From Neisseriaceae bacterium (GTDB lineage: Bacteria; Pseudomonadota; Gammaproteobacteria; Burkholderiales; Neisseriaceae): a DNA stretch of 8,660 nt. The notes under the pieces are model-generated. The model did no database searches. It was not told the origin of the DNA and saw only the letters and a list, made by a program, of their open reading frames with translations. Location of the stretch: the NCBI GenBank assembly GCA_017446355.1, contig JAFSQZ010000049.1, forward strand, positions 1 to 8,660, read 5' to 3'. A program made the translations under genes and the position numbers. Below, piece after piece: positions 1 to 6,247 of the stretch (positions are counted from its first letter, which is position 1; each line of letters begins with the position of its first letter).

Positions 1-63
1 CTAATCTCCCAGTAATTCACAGGCGGAAATTCACGAGTTTGCGAAAAAGGTGTTGATGTAGGG

Positions 64-123
64 TGGGCATCCTTGCCCAGCTCCACTGTCATTGCGAGCC
101 GTGATTCATCACGGCGTGGCAAT
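64..123. repeat. Two small palindromic repeats inside the methyltransferase frame
   Basis: Two inverted repeats lie side by side. The first is TGGGCA (64-69) and TGCCCA (74-79) with a 4-base loop. The second spans 91-123: ATTGC (91-95) pairs with GCAAT (119-123), and inside it GCCGTGAT (98-105) pairs with ATCACGGC (108-115). GTCATTGCGA, which begins the second element (89-98), recurs on the other strand at 1173-1182, so this looks like a dispersed family. The repeats are read through in frame by the methyltransferase and encode residues around LPRRDESRLAMT and GKDAHPT. Confidence 0.6.
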
Positions 124-152
124 TCCCTTGCTACGGATAACGGATTTAATTT

Positions 153-167
153 TTCAGGCTGCCTGAA
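153..167. repeat. DNA uptake sequence, 15-bp quasi-palindrome
   Basis: TTCAGGCTGCCTGAA contains AGGCTGCCTGAA on the plus strand and AGGCAGCCTGAA on the minus strand. It lies inside the methyltransferase frame, where it encodes FRQPE. DUS are recognised by the type IV pilus minor pilin ComP during transformation (established for Neisseriaceae). Confidence 0.85.
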
Positions 168-260
168 CTCTGTTTCGGCAAACAAATCCGCAAACAAATC
201 GCCTTGCCGATTGTTTTCGGTCAATAAATCGTTTTGTTGGTTTTCCGACACAAACAGTGT

Positions 261-275
261 TTCAGGCTGCCTGAA
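261..275. repeat. DNA uptake sequence, 15-bp quasi-palindrome
   Basis: This is an identical copy of TTCAGGCTGCCTGAA, also inside the methyltransferase frame and again encoding FRQPE (context SFRQPETLF). With the copy at 153-167 it gives two repeat-derived peptides in one linker. Confidence 0.85.
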
Positions 276-916
276 AGATTGCTGTTGATTGTTATTGACT
301 AAATCGTGATAAACCCACTCTTTGCGAATAATTTGATTGTTTTGATAAGTATTCCATTCGGAAAAAATAATCGGCAAAGGATTGTCGCTTTTGTCCTTTT
401 TAACTTCGCCCAAACCCTTTGTTTGACAAAACGCCAAAGCATTGCCATGCACAATATTGCAATGCAAAACAAAATGAATGGCTTCACATAACTGATTGTT
501 TTTCTTATATTTATCGCCTTTCCAAAAAGATGGGTGGCGGTCTTCATAATGCAGTCTAAAAACGCTAAACAAGCGTTTGCGACAGCGTTCAACATTGTCT
601 TGCAACAACTCAATGCCATACAAAGACGACACCGCAAAAAAAGCTTGTCGCTCCCATTCTGGCTGATGACAACGGTTTTTTTATCCAACAGATTTAAGCG
701 TGCCTCTAAAATCGCCGCCAAAAAATTGCCATCACCACAAGCAGGCTCTAAAAAACGACTTTCAATGTTATGAACTTTGCTTTCTACCAAAGCCAACATA
801 TCCGCCACAATAAAAGGCGGCGTAAAAACTTCACCATGCTCTTGCACACGATAACGAGATTTAATCAGTGCGTTAGAAGCAGTCATCACATACACTCCAA
901 ACGCACAAAACGCCAC

Positions 917-937
917 GCATTCAGGCAGCCTGAATGC
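917..937. repeat. DUS within a perfect 9-bp hairpin
   Basis: GCATTCAGG (917-925) and CCTGAATGC (929-937) flank a CAG loop. The DUS 15-mer TTCAGGCAGCCTGAA is 920-934. It lies just upstream of the methyltransferase start, probably in its 5' leader, and is not followed by a T-run on either strand, so it is not an obvious terminator. Confidence 0.8.
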
Positions 938-959
938 TTGGTGTTTTTATAATAAGTTA

Positions 960-988
960 TTGATTTTATTAAGAAATTTTGATATAAT
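960..988 (+). promoter_or_regulatory. Sigma70-like promoter pair with no plus-strand gene behind it
   Basis: TTGATT (960-965) and TATAAT (983-988) are separated by 17 bases, the ideal spacing. The -10 box is a perfect match and the -35 box matches 4 of 6. No plus-strand protein gene follows before the opposing leuA gene. The region is AT-rich, so a chance match is possible. Confidence 0.35.
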
Positions 989-994
989 AATAAA

Positions 995-1144
995 GAACTA
1001 ATTCTTAATTAGAATTGTCGATTGTCAAATTAGTCAATTTCAACATCATCAGACCTTGCACTATTTTTAACGGACAGAAAATAAATAACAGCAAATATTC
1101 TAACATTTAATCTGCCCTGCCTGAAAGCGGTACGCTTTATTTTT
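995..1144 (+). ncRNA. Speculative small RNA between promoter-like and terminator-like signals
   Basis: This is inferred only from flanking signals: the promoter-like pair at 960-988 and the hairpin with a T-run at 1124-1144. The transcript would be about 150 nt and would begin near the hairpin AATTCT/AGAATT (1000-1016). I recognise no known RNA family in it. Confidence is low because both signals are short and the region is AT-rich. Confidence 0.2.
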
Positions 1145-1201
1145 AAAAGATTGCTACACTCGCTACACTTGTTCGCAATGACCGCTTTTTCTTTCAGGCA
1201 G
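1117..1201. repeat. Nested inverted repeat with partial DUS ends, behind leuA
   Basis: CTGCCTGAAAG (1117-1127) pairs with CTTTCAGGCAG (1191-1201), and CGGT (1128-1131) with ACCG (1181-1184), leaving six bases bulged on the right arm. Inside is a second palindrome, ATTGC (1150-1154) with GCAAT (1175-1179). Its GTCATTGCGA (minus strand, 1182-1173) is the same word as in the repeat at 89-98. The ends carry only the CTGCCTGAA part of the DUS. It starts 9 bases after the leuA stop and may act as the leuA terminator. Confidence 0.55.
1124..1144 (+). terminator. Short hairpin with T-run on the plus strand
   Basis: AAAGCG (1124-1129), loop GTA, CGCTTT (1133-1138), then ATTTTT (1139-1144). This has the shape of an intrinsic terminator for plus-strand transcription. 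On the minus strand the same hairpin is followed only by a short T-run, so it would be a weaker leuA terminator. Confidence 0.35.
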
Positions 1202-1209
1202 CTTCTAAA

Positions 1210-3003
1210 TTAAATGGCACCACCTTGTGCTTTGATGCGATTTTCTTGATTGGACAATTTAGACAATGCCGACAAATAAGCTTTAGTTGCCGATACCAAA
1301 ATATCAGTATCCGCGCCCTGACCATTGACCACACGACCATCTTTTTCCAAACGCACAGTGGTTTCGCCTTGACTTTCAATTTCACGTGTTACCGCGTTAA
1401 CGGAATAAATTTGTAAAGTTGCACCACTGTGTACCACGCTTTCAATCGCTTTAAAAATAGCGTCAACAGGACCTGTACCTGTGGCTTGCGCTTTATGCTC
1501 CACGCCGTCTACATTCAAAACAATATTGGCGCAGGGTAACTCACCTGTTTCGGTAACAATGTGTTGCGAAATCAATTTATAGCAATCTTGTGTCAAAGTG
1601 GACATTTCGTCCGACACTAATGCGTGCAAGTCTTCATCAAAAATCTCACGTTTTTTATCTGCCAATTCTTTAAAACGCGCAAACGCAGCATTTAAAGCTT
1701 CTTCACTTTCCAATTCAATACCTAATTCTGCCAACTTGGTTCTGAATGCATTGCGACCAGAAAGTTTTCCCAAAGTTAAGCGATTAGCAGACCAACCCAC
1801 TGATTCTGCGGACATAATTTCATAAGTTTCACGGTGTTTTAACACACCATCTTGATGAATACCTGATTCATGCGAAAAGGCATTTGCACCCACAATGGCT
1901 TTATTCGGTTGAACAGGATAACCTGTTATGGTGGAAACCAATTTAGAAGCAGGAACAATTTGTTGCGTATCAATTTGTGTTTCCAAACCAAACACATCAT
2001 GACGCACTTTCAATGCCATCACAATTTCTTCAATCGCTGCATTGCCTGCCCGTTCTCCTAAACCATTAACCGAGCATTCCACTTGACGCGCTCCACCTTT
2101 TAAGGCAGCCAATGAATTGGCAACCGCCAATCCTAAATCATTATGACAGTGTGCAGACCAAATCACTTTATCGCTATTAGGTGTTTTGGCAATCAACTCA
2201 CGAAAAAATGCTTCTGTTTTATGGGGAATAGAATAACCCACTGTATCTGGAATATTGATGGTGGTTGCACCTGCCTCAATGACCGCTCCACAAATTTCTG
2301 CCAAAAAGTCAATATCTGAACGCAAAGCATCTTCACACGAAAATTCAATATCATCTGTGTATTCTTTGGCAATCGCAATCGCTTTCACAGCCGATTCAAC
2401 TACTTGTTTCGGTTGCATTTTTAATTTGTATTCCATATGAATAGGACTGGTTGCAATAAAAGTATGAATACGACGTTTCGGTGCTGGTGCAATGGCTTCA
2501 CCTGCGCGGCGAATATCACGTTCTACTGTGCGACAAAGTGAACAAACTGTTGATTTAGTAATATTTTTAGCAATATCGTTAATCGCTTGCCAATCGCCTT
2601 CACTGGCGGCTGCAAAACCTGCTTCAATCACGTCCACACCCATTTTTTCCAATTGACGTGCAATTCGTAATTTTTCTTCTTTGGTCATTGCTGCACCAGG
2701 ACTTTGTTCGCCATCGCGCAATGTGGTATCAAAAATAATGACGCGTTTATTGGTGTTTTCCATAATATTTTTTTCCAAATTTGATTGTTGATAGATAAAA
2801 GCATTCACGTCCAAAGGTCGTCCTTGCGCTTGTGCCAAGGCAGTCAATTTTTGTAATTGCGCCATCGGTAACGAACCGCGCGTTCGCCATTTATAAATAG
2901 CCGCCGCACTGGTAGGGTTTGCTGGGTCGTGTTGTTTTAAAGCGTCCGCCAACGCATTCACGCCACCAAAATAGGCAATTAAACGTTCAATGTCTAGCTG
3001 CAT
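1210..3003 (-). CDS. leuA: 2-isopropylmalate synthase with N-terminal HTH-like extension
   Basis: LeuA condenses acetyl-CoA with 2-oxoisovalerate, the first committed step of leucine synthesis. The frame codes 597 residues. The canonical enzyme begins at Met81 (codon 2763-2761), giving 517 residues, the usual length. The catalytic barrel shows FDTTLRDGEQSPG (91-103), HCHND (285-289) with the metal-binding histidines, and GLGERAGN (314-321). The C-terminal regulatory (leucine-binding type) domain is about 465-590, with GTGPVDAIFKAIE. Residues 1-80 are extra and resemble a Cro-type DNA-binding domain. I chose 3003 because the frame is unbroken, the extension looks like real protein, TTGGA lies 8 nt upstream, and a strong promoter sits about 35 bases upstream of this ATG. 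A separate start at 2763 is possible, with a GGA 10 nt upstream. leuA is divergent from ppiD. Confidence 0.93.
   Translation of the reverse strand: MQLDIERLIAYFGGVNALADALKQHDPANPTSAAAIYKWRTRGSLPMAQLQKLTALAQAQGRPLDVNAFIYQQSNLEKNIMENTNKRVIIFDTTLRDGEQSPGAAMTKEEKLRIARQLEKMGVDVIEAGFAAASEGDWQAINDIAKNITKSTVCSLCRTVERDIRRAGEAIAPAPKRRIHTFIATSPIHMEYKLKMQPKQVVESAVKAIAIAKEYTDDIEFSCEDALRSDIDFLAEICGAVIEAGATTINIPDTVGYSIPHKTEAFFRELIAKTPNSDKVIWSAHCHNDLGLAVANSLAALKGGARQVECSVNGLGERAGNAAIEEIVMALKVRHDVFGLETQIDTQQIVPASKLVSTITGYPVQPNKAIVGANAFSHESGIHQDGVLKHRETYEIMSAESVGWSANRLTLGKLSGRNAFRTKLAELGIELESEEALNAAFARFKELADKKREIFDEDLHALVSDEMSTLTQDCYKLISQHIVTETGELPCANIVLNVDGVEHKAQATGTGPVDAIFKAIESVVHSGATLQIYSVNAVTREIESQGETTVRLEKDGRVVNGQGADTDILVSATKAYLSALSKLSNQENRIKAQGGAI
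2764..3003 (-). other. HTH-like 80-residue extension of LeuA
   Basis: This part of the leuA frame encodes an N-terminal segment starting MQLDIERLIAYFGG. NALADALK, then SAAAIYKWRTRG and LPMAQLQKLTAL resemble the scanning and recognition helices of Cro/YdaS-type repressors, where a KWR-type motif follows the recognition helix. There is no stop codon between it and the LeuA catalytic part, so as sequenced it cannot be a separate protein. DNA binding is inferred from sequence resemblance only. Confidence 0.6.
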
Positions 3004-3036
3004 AACTGATGTCCAATGTTGTAAAAATTAAAGCGA

Positions 3037-3064
3037 ATTATACGTATTTTGGACAAAATAGCAA
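3037..3064 (-). promoter_or_regulatory. leuA promoter
   Basis: Reading the minus strand, TTGCTA (3064-3059, 4 of 6 to consensus) and a perfect TATAAT (3042-3037) are 16 bases apart. Transcription would start near 3030, leaving a short leader of under 30 bases before the ATG at 3003. This placement supports translation from the HTH-like extension rather than only from Met81. Confidence 0.6.
3045..3060. promoter_or_regulatory. Candidate operator in the leuA promoter spacer
   Basis: TATTTTGGACAAAATA is a perfect 7+2+7 inverted repeat that fills the spacer between the -10 and -35 boxes of leuA. A protein bound here would block the polymerase. A related word, TTTTGGAYAAAA, recurs at 3117-3128, exactly 70 bases away. 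Its regulator is unknown; the HTH-like part of LeuA is one candidate. Confidence 0.4.
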
Positions 3065-3367
3065 ATAATTTATCAATTAAAACTTAATCACTCAATCATA
3101 AATAATTTTTTAGACATTTTGGATAAAAAGCTGCCTGAAACAATGAAAACATCATCAATCAGTTATTCAGCAATAATGTTGCGCTAAAAATCATTGGATT
3201 AAATATACGTGTACAATTTTCAGTATTTTCACAAATAACATTCTATTAACTTATTAACGTATTATTTTGTGTGTTATTTTTGCAAATTCAGTCCCTGCCT
3301 GAAAAATATCATAACCATATTCCAACCATAAAAGCTGGAAAAATGTGTTTTCGTTATTTTTTGGGTA

Positions 3368-3382
3368 TTCAGGCAGCCTGAA
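3368..3382. repeat. DNA uptake sequence upstream of ppiD
   Basis: TTCAGGCAGCCTGAA, the quasi-palindromic 15-mer, lies 47 bases before the ppiD start and just upstream of the TAAAAT box at 3389-3394, so it overlaps where a -35 element would be. Confidence 0.85.
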
Positions 3383-3429
3383 AATGGGTAAAATACGCGC
3401 TTTATTTTATTTTAAATAATGGCAACACT

Positions 3430-5256
3430 ATGTTTCATGCTATTGAAAAATTTCGCCGCCCAGCACAAGTTTTGCTGGGTTTAATTGCGGTTTCTTTTGT
3501 CGGTTTTGGTTTGGTGGGTTTCCAACTTTCCAACAATAAAGATTATATTGTGCGCGTGGGTAATCAAGTGATTACTCGTCAAGATGTAGACCGCGCAATG
3601 GATAATATGCAGCAAGCAGGTGGCGCACCATCGCGCGAAACAGTGTTTCAAACCTTGCTTGACCAAGCGTATTTAATGGAAGGAGCGCAACGTCTAGGGA
3701 TTGTGGTGTCCGACACGCAAATCAAACAAAGTATTGTAGACAATCCTATTTTCCACGATGCGTCAGGTAAATTTGACAGCGCATTGTTTCAAAGCATTAT
3801 TCAAAGAACTTATGGCAATGAAGAATTTTTTATGCGCGAAGAGCGTCAGCGTTTAACCGTGTTATCACTGTTAAATACTTTGGGACACGGTGCCACTTCA
3901 GACGCGCAAGCTTTGCAAGTCATCAATGCGCAATTAGCACCGCGTTATGCGCGAAGTGTGCCTATTGTTGCTGATGCGTTTGCCAGTAAAGTGGCGGTGA
4001 ATGATGCTGCTTTGCAAAAATATTATGATGAACACAAAAAAGAATACGTGCTGCCTGAAGCTGTGAAATTTGAATATGTTTTGTTTTCACCAGAAGATTT
4101 AATAGCGAAACAAACGGTTAGTGATGAAGAAATTCAGCAAGCTTTTGCGCAAAGCAAAAATACCATGGGTAAACGTCGTGTGGCACATATTTTATTTGAA
4201 GCCACTGATGACGCATCTCGCGCCAAAGTAAAAGAAGAAGCAGAAAAAGTGGCTGCTGAATTAAAAAATAATCCAGAAAAATTTGCACAATTGGCAAAAC
4301 AATATTCTAAAGATTCAGGCAGCAAAGATAAAGGCGGTGATTTGGGTGAATTCTCAAAAGATGGTGAATTAGCTGCCTTAACCAGTGAAACTTTGGAAAG
4401 CACAGCGTTTACGCTGGCATCAGGTCAAGTCAGTGGCGTGGTGGAAAGCGAATTTGGTTTCCATATTTTGCGTGTTAGCGATGTGAGTGGTAATGATTTA
4501 GCCAGTCAAAAAGAAAAATTGCTGGCGCAAATCAAGGAGAAAAAAGCCAATACTGCCTACAACAAATTACGCGATGATTTTGCCGATGCAAGTTTTAATC
4601 AAGCAGAAGCTTTGAAACCTTCTGCCGATAAGTTTGGTTTAACCGTACAAAACAGCAATGATTGGGTAACACGTAAAAGTAATGATGTGCCTGCTGCGGT
4701 ATTAGAAGTGTTGTTTAGCGAGGATATGAAAACGAAAAAACACAATTCTGATGCGATTGTGGTGCAAGGTAAAACGTGGTTTGTGCGTGTGTTAGAAGCG
4801 CGCGCCGAAGCCAATCAAGCTTTTGATGCGGTGAAAGACAAAGTAAAAACCGATTTTGTGGCGAATGAAAGTCAACGTTTAGCCAAAGCCGAAGCCGAAA
4901 AAATGTTGGCAGATTTGCGTGCAGGCAAAAAAGTAGAATTGGCTTGGTCGCCTGTACAAGCTGTTGTGCCACAACAAATTCAGGCAGCAATGCCTGCTGA
5001 TGCTTATGCGCAATTTATGGCAGCCGTGCCTAAAAATGGACAACCAGCGTTTGCTTTATTAAATATGCAACCTGCTTTGCAATTAGTTGAAGTGCAAAAA
5101 ATTGAGGCATTTGGTAGCGATAATCCATTGTTGCCACAAGCGAAAAAATTCGCTTTGCAAAACAACAGCAATAATTTAATTGAAGCATTTATTGACGGTA
5201 TGCGCGGTCAAATCAAAACCAAACAAGGCTTACAAACCTTAAACCACGAAGAATAA
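3430..5256 (+). CDS. ppiD: PpiD-type membrane-anchored periplasmic chaperone with a parvulin domain
   Basis: PpiD-type proteins are held in the inner membrane by one N-terminal helix and assist folding of proteins leaving the Sec translocon. Seen here: a short basic cytoplasmic end (MFHAIEKFRR), a membrane helix at about residues 11-32, a SurA-like chaperone region to about 240, and a parvulin (rotamase) domain at about 248-350. The domain shows VAHILF (251-256), KGGDLGEF (301-308) and SEFGFHILRV (340-349). A C-terminal chaperone region follows. The length, 608 residues, is close to the E. coli protein. The start MFHAIEK..RPAQVLLGLI resembles the neisserial homologue as I remember it. There is no strong Shine-Dalgarno before the ATG. 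A terminator follows directly, so this is probably a single-gene unit. Confidence 0.9.
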   Translation: MFHAIEKFRRPAQVLLGLIAVSFVGFGLVGFQLSNNKDYIVRVGNQVITRQDVDRAMDNMQQAGGAPSRETVFQTLLDQAYLMEGAQRLGIVVSDTQIKQSIVDNPIFHDASGKFDSALFQSIIQRTYGNEEFFMREERQRLTVLSLLNTLGHGATSDAQALQVINAQLAPRYARSVPIVADAFASKVAVNDAALQKYYDEHKKEYVLPEAVKFEYVLFSPEDLIAKQTVSDEEIQQAFAQSKNTMGKRRVAHILFEATDDASRAKVKEEAEKVAAELKNNPEKFAQLAKQYSKDSGSKDKGGDLGEFSKDGELAALTSETLESTAFTLASGQVSGVVESEFGFHILRVSDVSGNDLASQKEKLLAQIKEKKANTAYNKLRDDFADASFNQAEALKPSADKFGLTVQNSNDWVTRKSNDVPAAVLEVLFSEDMKTKKHNSDAIVVQGKTWFVRVLEARAEANQAFDAVKDKVKTDFVANESQRLAKAEAEKMLADLRAGKKVELAWSPVQAVVPQQIQAAMPADAYAQFMAAVPKNGQPAFALLNMQPALQLVEVQKIEAFGSDNPLLPQAKKFALQNNSNNLIEAFIDGMRGQIKTKQGLQTLNHEE

Positions 5257-5264
5257 ATCGTTTT

Positions 5265-5307
5265 AAGGCTGCCTGAAAGATAAAAAAACTTTTCAGGCAG
5301 CCTTTTT
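5265..5307 (+). terminator. DUS-pair intrinsic terminator after ppiD
   Basis: AAGGCTGCCTGAAA (5265-5278) and its exact complement TTTCAGGCAGCCTT (5291-5304) form a 14-bp stem with a 12-base A-rich loop, followed by a T-run (5303-5307). Each arm contains a full AGGCTGCCTGAA in opposite orientation. It starts 8 bases after the ppiD stop and ends just before the panC ribosome-binding site. Confidence 0.9.
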
Positions 5308-5319
5308 GAAAGGTTCATT

Positions 5320-6162
5320 ATGAAAATCATACACACCATCAAAGAGTTGCGTGAATGGCGTAACAGTGTTCAAGATGTAGCATTCGTTCCCACAATGGGC
5401 AATTTACACAACGGTCATTTAAGTTTGGTTGCACACGCCAAACAAGCAGCAAAACACGTCGTTGTCAGCGTGTTTGTCAATCGTATTCAATTTGGCGAAG
5501 GCGAAGATTTTGACCAGTATCCACGCACATTAGAACAAGATGCTGAAAAATTAGCAAAACTGGACGTTGATGTTTTATTTGCCCCTGATGAGCGCGAACT
5601 TTATCCCAATGGCGTGCAAAATTATTTTGTTGAACCCCCTGCCCTACAAAATGAATTGTGTGGCGCATTTCGTCCCAATCATTTTCGCGGGGTAACCACA
5701 GTCGTGAGCAAACTCTTTCATTTGGTTGAACCCAATGTTGCGTGTTTTGGTAAAAAAGATTATCAACAATTGACCATTATTCGCGGTATGGTTGCGGATT
5801 TAAATATGAATATCCGCATCATTGGTGTCCCCATTGAGCGCGATGCTGACGGTTTAGCCTTATCCAGTCGCAATCAATATTTAAGCACTGATGAGCATGC
5901 CGCAGCAGTATTTTTATACCAACAATTACAACACATTGCGCAACAATTACGTTCAGGCAGCCGAGATTTTACCGTTTTAGAACAAGCTGCAACCCAAACG
6001 TTAACACAACACAATTGGCGTGTAGATTATGTGTCTATTCGTGATGCAGGCAGCCTGAATACTGCACAAACACAAGATACCAAACTGGTGATTTTAGCGG
6101 CTGCACATTTAGGCAAAACCCGTTTAATTGATAATATTGAAGTGGATTTATCCGCTGCATAA
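5320..6162 (+). CDS. panC: Pantothenate synthetase (pantoate--beta-alanine ligase)
   Basis: PanC joins pantoate and beta-alanine using ATP, the last step of vitamin B5 synthesis, in the cytoplasm. The length of 280 residues is usual. Seen: the HIGH-class nucleotide-binding motif PTMGNLHNGHLSL (24-36), FVNRIQFG and DFDQYPRT (52-70), FRGVTTVVSKLFHLV (122-136), FGKKDYQQ (143-150) and DADGLALSSRN (175-185), the KMSKS-like region. GAAAGG (5308-5313) lies 6 bases before the ATG and sits immediately behind the ppiD terminator, so panC needs its own promoter nearby or read-through. The usual partner panB is not in the window. The coding sequence contains a full DUS at 6048-6059 (codons for AGSLN) and an 11/12 DUS at 5952-5962 (codons for SGSR). 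Confidence 0.96.
   Translation: MKIIHTIKELREWRNSVQDVAFVPTMGNLHNGHLSLVAHAKQAAKHVVVSVFVNRIQFGEGEDFDQYPRTLEQDAEKLAKLDVDVLFAPDERELYPNGVQNYFVEPPALQNELCGAFRPNHFRGVTTVVSKLFHLVEPNVACFGKKDYQQLTIIRGMVADLNMNIRIIGVPIERDADGLALSSRNQYLSTDEHAAAVFLYQQLQHIAQQLRSGSRDFTVLEQAATQTLTQHNWRVDYVSIRDAGSLNTAQTQDTKLVILAAAHLGKTRLIDNIEVDLSAA
6048..6059 (+). repeat. DNA uptake sequence inside panC
   Basis: AGGCAGCCTGAA is a full 12-mer but is preceded by GC rather than TTC, so on the opposite strand it is only a near match to AGGCTGCCTGAA. It encodes AGSLN near the C-terminal end of PanC, a part of the family that tolerates variation. Confidence 0.8.
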
Positions 6163-6184
6163 ACCACAACCGTTTCAAGCCTGA

Positions 6185-6228
6185 TTCAGGCAGCCTGAAA
6201 AGTATTGAATACAAAAATGCTGCCTGAA
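6185..6228. repeat. DUS and inverted near-DUS between panC and the Kef gene
   Basis: TTCAGGCAGCCTGAA (6185-6199) is a full 15-mer. ATGCTGCCTGAA (6217-6228) is an 11/12 copy. TTCAGGCAGC (6185-6194) can pair with GCTGCCTGAA (6219-6228) across a 24-base loop. No T-run follows, so termination here is doubtful, and panC and the downstream gene may be read together. Confidence 0.6.
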
Positions 6229-6247
6229 AACAACATCAAGGATCATC

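Larger units (their letters stand above)
1..886 (-). pseudogene. SAM-dependent DNA methyltransferase-like gene, frameshifted, 3' end beyond the left edge
   Basis: The start is the ATG at 886-884. GGAG (complement of 895-898) lies 8 nt upstream and favours it over the ATG at 916. The first frame gives about 70 residues with GEVFTPP (residues 18-24) and SAM-binding motif I, EPACGDGNF (47-55). After codons for LLDKK the frame degenerates. The family-like continuation (EWERQAFFAVSSLYGIELLQ, then DNVERC, later IIFSEWN and REFPPVNYWEI) is in another frame, which runs open from about 675 to position 1. Adding one A to the A7 tract (T7 at 676-682, plus strand) joins the two as DKKNRCHQPEW. The order GEVFTPP, motif I, YGIEL.DNV.RCR, FSEW, PPV.Y.E matches a family usually annotated as restriction-modification methylase; I see no NPPY motif. 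The linker at about 60-275 is built of repeats. It could be decayed, phase-variable at the homopolymer, or a sequencing error. Confidence 0.8.
887..1209. other. Intergenic region between methyltransferase and leuA
   Basis: This stretch of about 320 bases has no convincing protein gene. It holds a DUS hairpin (917-937), an AT-rich block with a promoter-like pair on the plus strand (960-988), a short hairpin AATTCT/AGAATT (1000-1016), a terminator-like hairpin on the plus strand (1124-1144) and a nested inverted repeat behind leuA (1117-1201). The methyltransferase promoter must lie here. A TATTAT box (complement of 949-954) is the best -10 candidate, but I see no convincing -35 for it. Confidence 0.6.
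3004..3429. other. Divergent leuA-ppiD control region
   Basis: This 426-base AT-rich region has no gene I can support. From the leuA side it holds a ribosome-binding site (about 3012-3016), the leuA promoter (3037-3064) with an embedded palindrome (3045-3060), a second TTTTGGAYAAAA word (3117-3128), an 11/12 DUS (3128-3139), a 9-base DUS core (3294-3302) and a full DUS (3368-3382). For ppiD, TAAAAT (3389-3394) is a possible -10 box, but its -35 region is poor. Confidence 0.6.

Noticed and set aside
299..916. A single 205-codon minus-strand frame taken as one intact gene
   Set aside because: Only its first part (886 to about 683) resembles the methyltransferase. After the A7 tract the family-like sequence is in another frame, and the cysteine-rich remainder is out-of-frame translation. 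The ATG at 916 also lies inside the DUS-flank region and has a poorer ribosome-binding site than 886.
73..952. Plus-strand frames opposite the methyltransferase (for example 73-288, 534-773, 770-952)
   Set aside because: They are antisense to family-like coding sequence, show no recognisable motifs, and have no good ribosome-binding sites.
3389..3394. ppiD promoter based on TAAAAT
   Set aside because: No -35 box at 16-18 bases matches more than about half of consensus; mentioned only as a possibility in the intergenic entry.
4134..4990. Minus-strand frames opposite ppiD
   Set aside because: They lie wholly inside a well-supported gene and have shadow composition rich in Ser, Cys and Leu.
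6185..6228. Intrinsic terminator between panC and the Kef gene
   Set aside because: The 10-bp stem has a 24-base loop and no T-run behind it, so I list it only as an inverted repeat.
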